Shown: positions 1-7,964 of the stretch, one piece after another
Layout: each line of letters starts with the position of its first letter
How positions within the stretch are numbered: the first letter of the stretch is position 1
Source of the DNA: Streptomyces sp. NBC_01446
Lineage (GTDB): Bacteria > Actinomycetota > Actinomycetes > Streptomycetales > Streptomycetaceae
DNA: 64,000 nucleotides
Direction of reading: 5' to 3'
NCBI RefSeq assembly: GCF_026340095.1
Contig: NZ_JAPEPO010000001.1
Coordinates: 1,426,001-1,490,000 of the forward strand
Translations under genes and position numbers: made by a program
The notes under the pieces: generated by a model
What the model was told of the DNA's origin: nothing
Databases searched by the model: none
Seen by the model: the letters and a program-made list of their open reading frames with translations, nothing else

Positions 1-875
1 CGGGCTTCGTCAACGGCGGCTTCGCCTACGGGTCCCTGCCGTTCATCTTCATCTTCAACTACGCGTTCGACACGTCCAATTACCACCGGGTGCTCGACAT
101 GATCGGCGCCTACGTCCTGGTCGTGGTGCTCGTCTGCGCGTTCTACTTCAGGGACCCGCCGAAGAACTGGTGGCCGCACGACATCGACCCCCTCGCCACC
201 TCCGGCACGGGCAAGAGCGCGAGGTCTCTCGCCAAGAACCCGCCCGCGGTGCGCCAGTACACGCCCAAGGAAGCCATCAGGACCGGCATGCTGCCGATCA
301 TGTGGTTCAGCCTCGTACTGACGGCCGGTGTGTCGATCTTCGGCATCTCGTTCCAGGTGGACTTCGCCAAGGAGGTCGGTTTCGGGCCTCTGGTCGCGGC
401 GTCGTCGATGGGCGTCATGGCCGTCATCAACGGGGTCGGCCGTGCCGTCGTGGGCTGGATGTCGGACATCTGGGGCCGAAAGCTCAGCCTCGTGCTCGTG
501 ATCGTCGTGCTCGGGCTCGCCCAGTTCGGCGTGATCTGGGCAGGCGACATCAAGAGTGAGTGGCTGTTCCTGGTCTTCGCTTTCCTGTCCGGCTTCGGCG
601 GCGGCGCGTTCTACCCGATGTTCGCGGCGCTGACCCCGGACTACTTCGGCGAGAACTACAACGCCACCAACTACGGGCTCGTCTACAGCGGCAAGCTCAT
701 CAGTGGCCTGTTCGGCGGCGGCCTCGGCTCGATGGTGGTCGCCGCGTGGGGCTACAACGGGGCGTACGCGCTGGCCGGCGGGATATCGATGGCTGCGGCG
801 GCCTTCGCGCTGCTGCTGCGGCAGCCGGGCCGGGAGAAGGCGGCCGCAGCGCCTGAGCAAGTCATCGGCGCATAA
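1..875 (+). CDS. MFS transporter, oxalate/formate antiporter (OFA) family, 3' part
   Basis: The start lies off the left edge. The frame is open from base 3 and gives the last 290 residues of a major facilitator protein in the cytoplasmic membrane. Visible features are about eight hydrophobic segments, a central hydrophilic loop beginning RDPPKNWWP as in OFA-family (OxlT-like) proteins, and the second-half motif GWMSDIWGRK, which matches the MFS loop motif between helices 8 and 9. OFA members exchange carboxylates such as oxalate and formate, but the substrate cannot be read from sequence. The stop TAA is followed 14 bp later by a strong terminator and a convergent gene, so this is the last gene of its unit. 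A second OFA-type transporter lies at 24086-25423. Confidence 0.85.
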   Translation, partial: GFVNGGFAYGSLPFIFIFNYAFDTSNYHRVLDMIGAYVLVVVLVCAFYFRDPPKNWWPHDIDPLATSGTGKSARSLAKNPPAVRQYTPKEAIRTGMLPIMWFSLVLTAGVSIFGISFQVDFAKEVGFGPLVAASSMGVMAVINGVGRAVVGWMSDIWGRKLSLVLVIVVLGLAQFGVIWAGDIKSEWLFLVFAFLSGFGGGAFYPMFAALTPDYFGENYNATNYGLVYSGKLISGLFGGGLGSMVVAAWGYNGAYALAGGISMAAAAFALLLRQPGREKAAAAPEQVIGA

Positions 876-889
876 AGGAAGTTCACCTA

Positions 890-927
890 CTGAGTGGGGC
901 CCGGCCGGAAGGCCGGGCCCCACTCAG
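890..927. terminator. Bidirectional rho-independent terminator
   Basis: Perfect 17-bp stem (890-906 pairs with 911-927) closed by a GGAA tetraloop. It sits between two convergent genes: the MFS gene ends at 875 and the minus-strand isomerase-like gene ends at 953. There is no T-tract, as is usual for actinomycete terminators. Confidence 0.9.
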
Positions 928-952
928 TTCTGCCGCGTCGGCGTCAGTGGTG

Positions 953-2104
953 CTACTTGCGCAGCGCCGCCAGGTTGTCGTAGCCGACCCTCGCGTACTT
1001 CAGGGACTGGCCGAGGTCGGTGGAGCTGGGCGCGTTGTCCTGCTCGACCATCGGGTTGTGGTAGTTCTTCGCGCCGACGCGGGAGAAGAAGGTGCGGTAG
1101 TCGATGACTCCCTCTCCGAACGGCACCATGTCGTAGCCCATGCCGTTGGTCGTGTTGACCGTGCCGTCCTTGGCGTGGAAGAGCGGGTAGCGCTTGTTGT
1201 GGCCACGTACGAGTGCGGCAGGGTCGAAGACGTTCTCCTGCTGGGAGCCGTCGTGGGCGGTGTAGGTGTGGAACTTGTACTGGGCGACGTGCGCCCAGAA
1301 GATGTCCATCTCCAGCCAGACCGTCTTCGGGTCGGTCACCGTGAGGAAGTACTCCAGCTTGCGGATGCCGGAGCTGCGGGTCGGCTTGCCCTGCGCGTCG
1401 AGAGGCCCGCCGTCGAGCAGGAAGCCGTACGCCGCGTCGTGGTTGTGCGTGTACAGCTTGAGCCCCGCGCCGTGGGCGATCTTGCCGAGCGCGTTCCACT
1501 TGTCGGCGGCGGCGTCCCAGTCGGACCGGTAGGCGCTGCCGGTGGGGTCGCCACCGGTGCCCATGTGGTCCATGCCGAGGATGTTGGCTATCTCCAGGTG
1601 CTTCTTGAACGTGTCGAGGTCGGGCTGGCTGAGCGGCCACGACCCCGGGATGAAGCCGTGGTTGCCCTGGGCGCGCAGGCCGTACTCGTCGAGCCAGGAG
1701 CGCAGCAGCTTGGCGCCCTCGACGGTTTCGAGGTTGGCGCCGCCGGGCGCGTTCGCGTGCTGGCCGTAGCCGGCGAACTCGACCTGCTTGTAGCCGTAGC
1801 GGGCCAGCTCCTTGAACACCTCGCGGAAGCCGGAGGGCAGGTCGGTGGCGAGCGGGTCTCTGCCGGTGGCGTCGCGCACCGTGTAGAGAATGATGCCGCG
1901 CCTGTCCGCCGGGACGAGCGCCTGGCCGGCGCCCGTGGCGGCCGCGGGCGCGGTCCGGGCGAGGGCGGGCGACGCTCCGAAGACGGGTGCGGCGACGGCG
2001 GCGGCCCCCGCGGCAGTGCAGGTGCTCAGAAAACGGCGGCGGCTGACGCCGAGAGTGCGGCGCAGGGCGTCGCCGGCTCCGGATTCATCGTTGAACGCGG
2101 TCAC
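953..2104 (-). CDS. Tat-exported sugar phosphate isomerase/epimerase-like TIM barrel
   Basis: 383 residues from a GTG start at 2104. The N-terminus carries a twin-arginine motif (SRRRFLSTC, residues 21-29), an Ala-rich hydrophobic stretch and a probable cleavage near ALA-RT, so the enzyme is predicted to be exported folded. The mature part is an AP-endonuclease-2-type TIM barrel. Possible metal ligands are seen in THNHD, EMDIFW and FHAKD. Exported members of this fold act on sugars, and some are linked to 3-keto-glycoside breakdown, but the substrate here is unknown. The gene lies 26 bp downstream of the EboF-like gene, is last in the ebo-type operon, and is followed by a terminator. It could be a late addition to the operon serving the neighbouring carbohydrate locus. 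Confidence 0.85.
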   Translation of the reverse strand: MTAFNDESGAGDALRRTLGVSRRRFLSTCTAAGAAAVAAPVFGASPALARTAPAAATGAGQALVPADRRGIILYTVRDATGRDPLATDLPSGFREVFKELARYGYKQVEFAGYGQHANAPGGANLETVEGAKLLRSWLDEYGLRAQGNHGFIPGSWPLSQPDLDTFKKHLEIANILGMDHMGTGGDPTGSAYRSDWDAAADKWNALGKIAHGAGLKLYTHNHDAAYGFLLDGGPLDAQGKPTRSSGIRKLEYFLTVTDPKTVWLEMDIFWAHVAQYKFHTYTAHDGSQQENVFDPAALVRGHNKRYPLFHAKDGTVNTTNGMGYDMVPFGEGVIDYRTFFSRVGAKNYHNPMVEQDNAPSSTDLGQSLKYARVGYDNLAALRK

Positions 2105-2130
2105 GGTGTCTCTCTTTCTCAGAGGTGGCC

Positions 2131-3555
2131 TCATGCGAGACCGGCCAGGTCGAGCAACAGCGATTTCACGTCGGTGGCCGCGACACGGCCGGTGACGGCG
2201 CGGGGGGTGGAACACAGGATGAGCGGACCGTCGGGGCTGTCGTCGCTCAAGGGGAGGCGGCCGTGGCTGCCGCGGATGGGTGAGGGATCGAGGGGCACGA
2301 CCGCCATGCGGTAGCGCATGCCGAGCTTCTTGCGGGCCAGGGCTCCGGCGGCCTTCACCTTGACGTAGGGGTCCTGGGGGTCCATGAACAGCTCGACGGG
2401 GTCGTAGCCGGGCTTGCGGTGGATCTCGACGAGCTGCGCGAAGTCGGGCGCGCGGTCGTCGTCGAGCCAGTAGTAGTACGTGAACCAGGCGTCGGGCTCG
2501 GCGATGGCGACGAGTTCCCCGGAGCGCGGGTGGTCGAGATGGTGGGCCTTCTTGCCCTCGTCGTCGAGGAGCTGCTCGATGCCGGGCACGTCCTTCAGCG
2601 CCTCGCGGACCATGTCGAGGTCCTCCGGGCGGCGCACGTAGATGTGCGCGATCTGGTGGTCGGCGACCGCGAACGCCCGCGACGTCATCGGGTCGAGGTA
2701 CTCCATGCCGTCCTGCGTGTGCACTTCGAGGAGTCCGGCGCGGCGCAGGGCGCGGTTGATGTCGACGGGACGCTCGACGCGGGTGATGCCGTACTCGGAG
2801 AGGGCGACGACGGTGCGGCCCTCGGCCTTCGCGTCGTCGAGGAGCGGCGCGAGGGTGGCATCGAGTTCGGCCGCCGCCCGATGCGAGCGCGGGTCGTCGG
2901 GGCCGAAGCGCTGGAGGTCGTAGTCGAGGTGGGGGACGTAGGCCAGCGCCAGGTCGGGGTGGCGGGTGGCGATGATGTGGCGGGTCGCGTCGACGATCCA
3001 CCGGCTGGAGACGAGGTCGGCGCCCGGGCCCCAGAAGTGGAAGAGGGGGAACGTGCCGAGTTTCTCGGTGAGTTCGTCGTGCAGGGCCGGCGGCCTGGTG
3101 TAGCAGTCGGGTTCCTTGCGCCCGTCGGCGTAGTACACGGGCCGGGGTGTGACGGTGATGTCGGTGTCGGCGCCCATGGCGTACCACCAGCAGATGTTGG
3201 CGACCGTGTACCCGGGGTGGCTGCGGCGGGCTGCGTCCCAGAGCTTGTCGCCGGCGACGAGCCCGTTGTGCTGACGCCACAGGAGTACGTCGCCCAGCTC
3301 GCGGAAGTACCAGCCGTTGGCGACGATGCCGTGCTCGGACGGCATCGTGCCGGTGAGGAACGTCGACTGGGCGGCGCACGTGACGGCGGGCAGAACCGTG
3401 CCGAGGTGCGCCTGGGAACCCGTCCGGCCGAGCGACTTGAGGTGGGGCATGTGGTCGAGGAGGCGCGGGGTGAGGCCCACGACGTCCAGGACGAGCAGCG
3501 GGTTCGGGCCCGGTTCCGTCCGGTCGGCTGTCGTGTCCGTCTCGGGAGTTGTCAT
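2131..3555 (-). CDS. eboF: EboF-like alkaline phosphatase/nucleotide pyrophosphatase family protein
   Basis: 474 residues, cytoplasmic, no signal peptide. The fold is that of the alkaline phosphatase/phosphodiesterase superfamily. The first metal-site aspartate is near LVLDVVG. The PAVTCAAQSTFLTG block carries the predicted Thr nucleophile and is followed by PSEHGIVANGWYF, as in nucleotide pyrophosphatases. Later metal ligands fall in PHLDYDLQRFG and VADHQIAHIYV. Members of this family form the last gene (eboF) of ebo operons. The ATG at 3555 overlaps the stop of eboE by 4 bp, so translation is probably coupled. The substrate is unknown. The family call is firm, and the eboF assignment rests on gene order. 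Confidence 0.85.
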   Translation of the reverse strand: MTTPETDTTADRTEPGPNPLLVLDVVGLTPRLLDHMPHLKSLGRTGSQAHLGTVLPAVTCAAQSTFLTGTMPSEHGIVANGWYFRELGDVLLWRQHNGLVAGDKLWDAARRSHPGYTVANICWWYAMGADTDITVTPRPVYYADGRKEPDCYTRPPALHDELTEKLGTFPLFHFWGPGADLVSSRWIVDATRHIIATRHPDLALAYVPHLDYDLQRFGPDDPRSHRAAAELDATLAPLLDDAKAEGRTVVALSEYGITRVERPVDINRALRRAGLLEVHTQDGMEYLDPMTSRAFAVADHQIAHIYVRRPEDLDMVREALKDVPGIEQLLDDEGKKAHHLDHPRSGELVAIAEPDAWFTYYYWLDDDRAPDFAQLVEIHRKPGYDPVELFMDPQDPYVKVKAAGALARKKLGMRYRMAVVPLDPSPIRGSHGRLPLSDDSPDGPLILCSTPRAVTGRVAATDVKSLLLDLAGLA

Positions 3556-4721
3556 GGGAGTTCCTTCAGGCCGAGGTCCGTCAGGAGGTCGCGGGCCAGG
3601 GTGAGTTCGGCGGCGATGCCGTCGGCGAGCTGGGGGCGGGCGCGGGGGCGCAGCTCGGGCGGGAGCGCCTGCCAGGTGTACGTCTCGACCTCCAGGTGCC
3701 GGGTGAGCGGATGCGCGCCGCCGACCAGCCGCGTGAGCGTGTCCTTGAGCACCGGGAGCGTGGAGGTGAGGGGGGCCGCGGGCGCCGCGTGCAGGGGTAC
3801 GTGGAAGTGGGCGCGCCAGGGCGCGGTGTCGGGGAGCGCGCCGCCGGCGAGCGCCTCGCCGAGGTCGTCGGTGCCGCGCAGCCCTTCGGGGGTGAGGGTG
3901 CGGGTCTGGTGCAGGAAGCGGGGTTCGTCGAACGCGGCGAGCGCCTCACGGACCTCGGCCCTTTCGGGGTGCTCGGCGTGCAGGGCCGCGGAGAGCTGGG
4001 ACTTGACGACGGGGATCCCGGCGACGGCGAGGGCGTCGAGGGCGGTGGCCGGGTCCTCGAAGGAGGTGGCGAGATGGCAGGTGTCGACGCAGACGCCGAT
4101 GCGGTCGCGGGCCACGGCCGTGAGCGGGGCGATCGCGTCGCCGGTCGTCTCGACGGTGCAGCCCGGCTCGGGTTCGAGGCCGATGCGGATGGAGCGGCCG
4201 GTCAGCTCCTCCAGGGCGTCGAGCCGCTCGGCGAGGGTGGTGAGCGCGGCGTGCGCGACGTCCCGGCGGGCCGGGTCGATGGCGGTGCGCCATGCGAGGG
4301 GCAGCGTGGAGATGGTGCCCTCGGTGATGTCGGAGGGGAGCAGCGCGGCGAGGAGGCGGGCCAGGTCGGCGGTGTGCGCGAGGCGCTCCGGGTCGGCCCA
4401 GTCGGGCTTGTACACGCGGTACTTGACCTCTTCGGCGCCGAAGCCCTCGTACGGGAAGCCGTTGAGGGTGACGACCTCGAGGCCGCGCCGGTCGAGTTCG
4501 GTGCGCAGGCCGCGCAGGGCGACGGGGTCGGTGGTGAGGGCGCGGGCGGCGTCCTTGGCGAGCCACAGGCCGATGCCGAGCCGGTCGCGGCCGAGGCGTT
4601 TGCGGACGGGTTCACAGTGGTCGCGCAGCTGGGCCAGCACGCCGTCGAGGGTCTCGGCGGGGTGGACGTTGGTGCAGTACGCGAGGTGGACGGTGGACCC
4701 GTCGGGGTGGCGGAAGCGCAT
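3552..4721 (-). CDS. eboE: EboE-like metabolite traffic protein (TIM barrel)
   Basis: 389 residues with no signal peptide. The sequence begins with HLAYCTNVHPAET, a hallmark of EboE proteins, and has the general pattern of xylose-isomerase-like/AP-endonuclease-2 TIM barrels, with candidate metal or substrate residues in GLEPEPGC, CVDTCHLA and FHVPLH. EboE proteins belong to conserved ebo operons of cyanobacteria, proteobacteria and actinobacteria. In cyanobacteria the operon is needed for export of a scytonemin precursor. The biochemical role is unsettled. It starts 3 bp after the stop of eboB and overlaps eboF by 4 bp. A transport function is not evident from the sequence, which shows no membrane segment. 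Confidence 0.88.
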   Translation of the reverse strand: MRFRHPDGSTVHLAYCTNVHPAETLDGVLAQLRDHCEPVRKRLGRDRLGIGLWLAKDAARALTTDPVALRGLRTELDRRGLEVVTLNGFPYEGFGAEEVKYRVYKPDWADPERLAHTADLARLLAALLPSDITEGTISTLPLAWRTAIDPARRDVAHAALTTLAERLDALEELTGRSIRIGLEPEPGCTVETTGDAIAPLTAVARDRIGVCVDTCHLATSFEDPATALDALAVAGIPVVKSQLSAALHAEHPERAEVREALAAFDEPRFLHQTRTLTPEGLRGTDDLGEALAGGALPDTAPWRAHFHVPLHAAPAAPLTSTLPVLKDTLTRLVGGAHPLTRHLEVETYTWQALPPELRPRARPQLADGIAAELTLARDLLTDLGLKELP

Positions 4722-4724
4722 CGC

Positions 4725-5573
4725 TCACGCCCCGCCGCGCAGGATGGAGTTCCCCTCGTGGGTGGCGTCGGTCCCCGCGACATCGAGGGCGAGCCGGCCG
4801 CTGAGGCCGTAGAACGCGACGGGGTTGCGCCACAGGACGCGGTCGACGTCGTCCTCGGTGAAGCCGGCCTTGAGCATCGCGTCGGCGACCTTGCGGGTCT
4901 TGAGGGGATCGCTCTTGCCCCAGTCGGCGGCCGAGTTGACGAGAACCTGCTCGGGTCCGTACTCGGTGAGTATCGCGACCATTCGCTCCTCGTCCATCTT
5001 GGTGTCGGGGTAGACGGAGAACCCGAGCCAGCAGCCCGCGTCCTTCGCCTCCTTCACCGTGGTCTCGTTGAGGTGGTCGATCAGGACCCGGTCGAGCGGC
5101 AGGGCCGACTCGCGTACGACGTCGAGGGTGCGGCGCAGTCCGGCGAGCTTGTCGCGGTGCGGGGTGTGCACGAGCGCGGGGAGTTCGTGGTCGGCGGCGA
5201 GCTGGAGCTGGGCGGCGAGCGCGGTGTCCTCGGCGGGGGTCATCGAGTCGTAGCCGATCTCGCCGACGGCGACGACGTTGTCCTTGACGAGGTAGCGGGG
5301 CAGCGCGTCGAGGACGGGTGCGCAGCGCGGGTCGTTCGCCTCCTTGGGGTTGAGGGCGAGAGTGCAGTGGTGGGCGATCCCGTACTGCGCGGCGCGGAAG
5401 GGCTCCCAGCCGAGGAGTGCGTCGAAGTAGTCGAAGAACGAGGCGGGCGAGGTGCGGGGCTGGCCGAGCCAGAAGGACGGCTCGACGATCGCCCGGACGC
5501 CGGCGGCGTACATGGCCTCGTAGTCGTCGGTGGTGCGCGACGTCATGTGGATGTGCGGGTCGAAGATGCGCAT
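4725..5573 (-). CDS. eboB: EboB-like TatD-family metal-dependent hydrolase
   Basis: 282 residues of amidohydrolase (TatD) fold. Metal-binding features are the N-terminal FDPHIHM, the glutamate of VAVGEIGYD, the histidine of LVHTPHRDK and the DHLNE segment. Canonical TatD has a final DxP motif near NSAADWGKSD, which here is altered, as seen in EboB relatives. The start ATG at 5573 shares one base with the eboA stop (TGATG), so the two are translationally coupled. In ebo operons this gene sits between eboA and eboE or eboC, as here. The substrate is unknown. A DNase role, as for classical TatD, is less likely given the operon. Confidence 0.87.
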   Translation of the reverse strand: MRIFDPHIHMTSRTTDDYEAMYAAGVRAIVEPSFWLGQPRTSPASFFDYFDALLGWEPFRAAQYGIAHHCTLALNPKEANDPRCAPVLDALPRYLVKDNVVAVGEIGYDSMTPAEDTALAAQLQLAADHELPALVHTPHRDKLAGLRRTLDVVRESALPLDRVLIDHLNETTVKEAKDAGCWLGFSVYPDTKMDEERMVAILTEYGPEQVLVNSAADWGKSDPLKTRKVADAMLKAGFTEDDVDRVLWRNPVAFYGLSGRLALDVAGTDATHEGNSILRGGA

Positions 5574-6211
5574 CAGGACTCCTCGGCCTTGTGGGGAGGC
5601 GGCGTGGTCAGGGCCAGCACGCGGTGCAGGTCGTCGGGGACGGGACGGCCCGCGGCGGTCCGCTCGTTCGCGTAGTCGCCGAGCATGCGGGCGAGTTCGG
5701 CGTCGCCGCGGGCGCGTTCGGCGAGCTCGGCGACGGCGGACACGGGCACGCCGGTGAAGAGGCACTTCAGGACGGCGTGCCGCCAGTGGTGCGCGGTGAG
5801 GTGCTCGGCGGCGTAGGGGCCGACGGCGGCGGCGACGAGCCGGGTGTCGTTCGTGCGCAGCGCGTCCTCGACGAGGGGCAGCGCTTCGGGGCCCGCGACG
5901 AGGTGGGGAAGGGCCGCGAGGACGGCGCGGCGTTCGGCGGCGGCGCCCTGTTCGTAGAGGCGGGTGAGGGTGGCGGTGTCGGCGCGGGCCGCGTGCAGGA
6001 GGACGATGCGGGCGCTGTCGGCGTGCTCGGCACCGCACCGGCGCCCGGCCTCGGCGAACCTCAACTCCCAAGTGGTGTGCGTCTGTTGCTTGCCACCGTC
6101 AGCTGCGGCGGCCTCCGCCGCGGCCTTGTCGAGCCACGTGCGGGCCGTCTCTTTGAGGGAGGCGTCGGTGCGGGCCCGGAGGGCCGCGATGCCGGGAGGT
6201 GCGTCGGTCAC
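5573..6211 (-). CDS. eboA: EboA domain protein
   Basis: 212 residues from a GTG start overlapping the upstream stop (GTGA). It is Ala-rich and apparently all-helical, with no signal peptide or membrane segment. Helical-repeat-like segments such as LVEDALRTND and LTAHHWRHAVLKCLF match the EboA pattern, where HHWRHAVLKCLFTG is the most conserved block. EboA has no established activity. Its position immediately upstream of a TatD-family gene, within a cluster that also has EboC, EboE and EboF homologues, supports the name. It may act as a scaffold, which is inference only. Confidence 0.82.
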   Translation of the reverse strand: MTDAPPGIAALRARTDASLKETARTWLDKAAAEAAAADGGKQQTHTTWELRFAEAGRRCGAEHADSARIVLLHAARADTATLTRLYEQGAAAERRAVLAALPHLVAGPEALPLVEDALRTNDTRLVAAAVGPYAAEHLTAHHWRHAVLKCLFTGVPVSAVAELAERARGDAELARMLGDYANERTAAGRPVPDDLHRVLALTTPPPHKAEES

Positions 6212-7059
6212 GGGGTGCCTCCTTCGGCGGCGGCGCGCAGGAACCGCAGGGATTCCTCGGCGAGTCGGGGTCCCGCGTGGGAGTGGCGGGGCAGTTCCAC
6301 GACCGTCAGTCCCTGGTAGCCCGTGGCTTCGAGGGCTTCGAGCACCGGCGGGAAGTCGATCTCGCCGTCGCCGAACGGGAGGTGTTCGTGGACGCCCCGT
6401 CGCATGTCCTCGATCTGTACGTGCTTCAGCCAGGGAGCGGCCTCGCGCACGCAGTCGGCGGGCGGCAGCGGCTCCAGGCACTGGCAGTGGCCGATGTCCA
6501 GGGTGAGGCCGAGCGCTTCGGGGCCGCCGAACTCCTCGCGGAGGTAGTGGAAGTCGGCGAGTGTGGCCAGGAGGTGGCCGGGTTCGGGCTCGATGGCGAG
6601 CGGGACGCCGGCGGCGGAGGCCGCGTCGAGGACGGGTGCGAGCGCGTCGGCGAGCCGCTTCCACGCGGTCCCGTCGTCCGTGCGGTCCGGGGTGATGCCG
6701 CTGAAGCAGTGCACGGCGTGGGCGCCGAGGTCGGCGGCGACCTGCACGCCCCTGATGAGCAGCCGGGTGCGGGCGGCCCTCGCGTCCGGGTCGGGGTCGA
6801 GGAGCGAGGGGCCGTGCTTGCGGCGCGGGTCGAGGACGTAGCGGGCGCCCGTCTCGACGGTGACGCTCAGGCCGTGCCGGTCGAGGACGCGGGCCACCTG
6901 CCGGGTGCGGGTGGGCAGGTCGGGGACCAGGGGGTCCAGGTGCATGTGGTCGAGGGTGAGGCCGACGCCGTCGTAGCCCAGGTCGGCGAGGACCGCGAGG
7001 GCGTCCTCCAGGCGGAGGTCGGTCAGGCCGTTCGTGCCGTATCCCCAGCGGATGGTCAT
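6208..7059 (-). CDS. Sugar phosphate isomerase/epimerase (TIM barrel), ebo-operon associated
   Basis: 283 residues, cytoplasmic AP-endonuclease-2-type TIM barrel. It starts at an ATG overlapping the prenyltransferase stop by 4 bp (ATGA). The motif GTNGLTDLRLED and the metal-site pattern AIEPEPGH, LDIGHC, HVQIEDM and GEIDFPPV follow the inosose-isomerase/dehydratase-like layout of Glu, Asp-His, His and Glu ligands. Together with the inositol-phosphate-synthase-like gene two positions upstream, this suggests work on a cyclitol or keto-sugar. It is not one of the canonical eboA-F genes. The substrate is unknown. Confidence 0.85.
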   Translation of the reverse strand: MTIRWGYGTNGLTDLRLEDALAVLADLGYDGVGLTLDHMHLDPLVPDLPTRTRQVARVLDRHGLSVTVETGARYVLDPRRKHGPSLLDPDPDARAARTRLLIRGVQVAADLGAHAVHCFSGITPDRTDDGTAWKRLADALAPVLDAASAAGVPLAIEPEPGHLLATLADFHYLREEFGGPEALGLTLDIGHCQCLEPLPPADCVREAAPWLKHVQIEDMRRGVHEHLPFGDGEIDFPPVLEALEATGYQGLTVVELPRHSHAGPRLAEESLRFLRAAAEGGTP

Positions 7060-7964
7060 GTGACGCTCACCTTCGGTGCGATGCGCTGCGCGAGCGGCGC
7101 GAGGGCGGCGGTGATCAGGGCGGTCCTGGGGGCGCCGGCCCGGGCGGCGAGGGCGGCCTGGAGCGGGATCATGGCGCGGATGCCGCCGCCCACCGCCCGC
7201 TGGGTCAGGGGCGGCGAGGGGTTGAGGGCGGCGTGGAAGTAGGGGCGGGCCGCGGTGGCCGCGTAGGCGGCGGCCAGGGCGACGGTGGTGGTCCCCGACA
7301 GGCCGGGGGCGGCTGCTGCCCGCCGGCCTGCCGGGAGTCGTGGGGCGCGCCCGGTGATCCGGGTCAGCGCGAGGGTCGCGGCGAGTGCGCCCAGGGGGGC
7401 TTTGACGTCGCCGCCCTGGGTTTCGTTGCGGGACACCGCGGTGACGGCGAGCGTGTGGGCGGCCAGCGTCGTGGCCGCGGGCAGAGCCGCGCGATGCAGG
7501 CGGCCCGAGGTCGCCGCCGCTCCCAGCAGCACGTCGAGCCCCCTCGCCGCCGCCATCGCCACCGGTCCCGCGGGGGTCTTCTTCAGGCCCAGGTCGTACG
7601 CCCATACCGTCGCCGCGAGCGCGCCCGCTGCCAGGGCGGCGGGACGGCCCGCCCGGGTCGCGAGGGCCAGGCCCGCGGCGGTGAGGCCGCCCGCTGCCGC
7701 GAGGGCCGCTGCGGGGCGGATTCGCCCTGACGGCAGCGGGCGGTGCGGGCGGTCCACGGCGTCCTCGGCGCGGTCCGCCCAGTCGTTGAGGGCCATGCCC
7801 GCCTCGTAGAGGCACAGGGACGACCCGATGGCGAGGAAGGTGCCTCGGCCGGGGCGCGGGCCCACCGCGGACGCGCCCGCGAGCGCGTCGCCGGGGACCG
7901 TGAACAGGGCGGGCAGGCGCAGGAGTTCGGCCCAGGCCCGCAGGTGCCGCGTACGGCCGGTCAC
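7056..7964 (-). CDS. eboC: UbiA-type prenyltransferase, EboC / SCO3242 family
   Basis: 302 residues of integral membrane prenyltransferase. The first Asp-rich motif, NDWADRAEDAVDRPHRPLPSG, binds Mg-diphosphate in UbiA enzymes, and a second polar loop is near VWAYDLGLKKTPAG. About eight hydrophobic helices follow. The GTG start at 7964 overlaps the stop of the cyclase-like gene (GTGA). The sequence resembles the SCO3242 prenyltransferase family and the EboC component of ebo operons. Expected chemistry is transfer of an isoprenoid chain to a small polar or aromatic acceptor in the membrane. The acceptor might be the product of the neighbouring cyclase and isomerase, which is inference from coupling. 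Confidence 0.88.
   Translation of the reverse strand: MTGRTRHLRAWAELLRLPALFTVPGDALAGASAVGPRPGRGTFLAIGSSLCLYEAGMALNDWADRAEDAVDRPHRPLPSGRIRPAAALAAAGGLTAAGLALATRAGRPAALAAGALAATVWAYDLGLKKTPAGPVAMAAARGLDVLLGAAATSGRLHRAALPAATTLAAHTLAVTAVSRNETQGGDVKAPLGALAATLALTRITGRAPRLPAGRRAAAAPGLSGTTTVALAAAYAATAARPYFHAALNPSPPLTQRAVGGGIRAMIPLQAALAARAGAPRTALITAALAPLAQRIAPKVSVT

Noticed and set aside
953..3379. An 808-codon minus-strand frame starting upstream of the Tat-exported isomerase-like protein
   Set aside because: The N-terminal 425 codons are a shadow of the EboF-like gene. The GTG at 2104 followed by a Tat signal is the real start.
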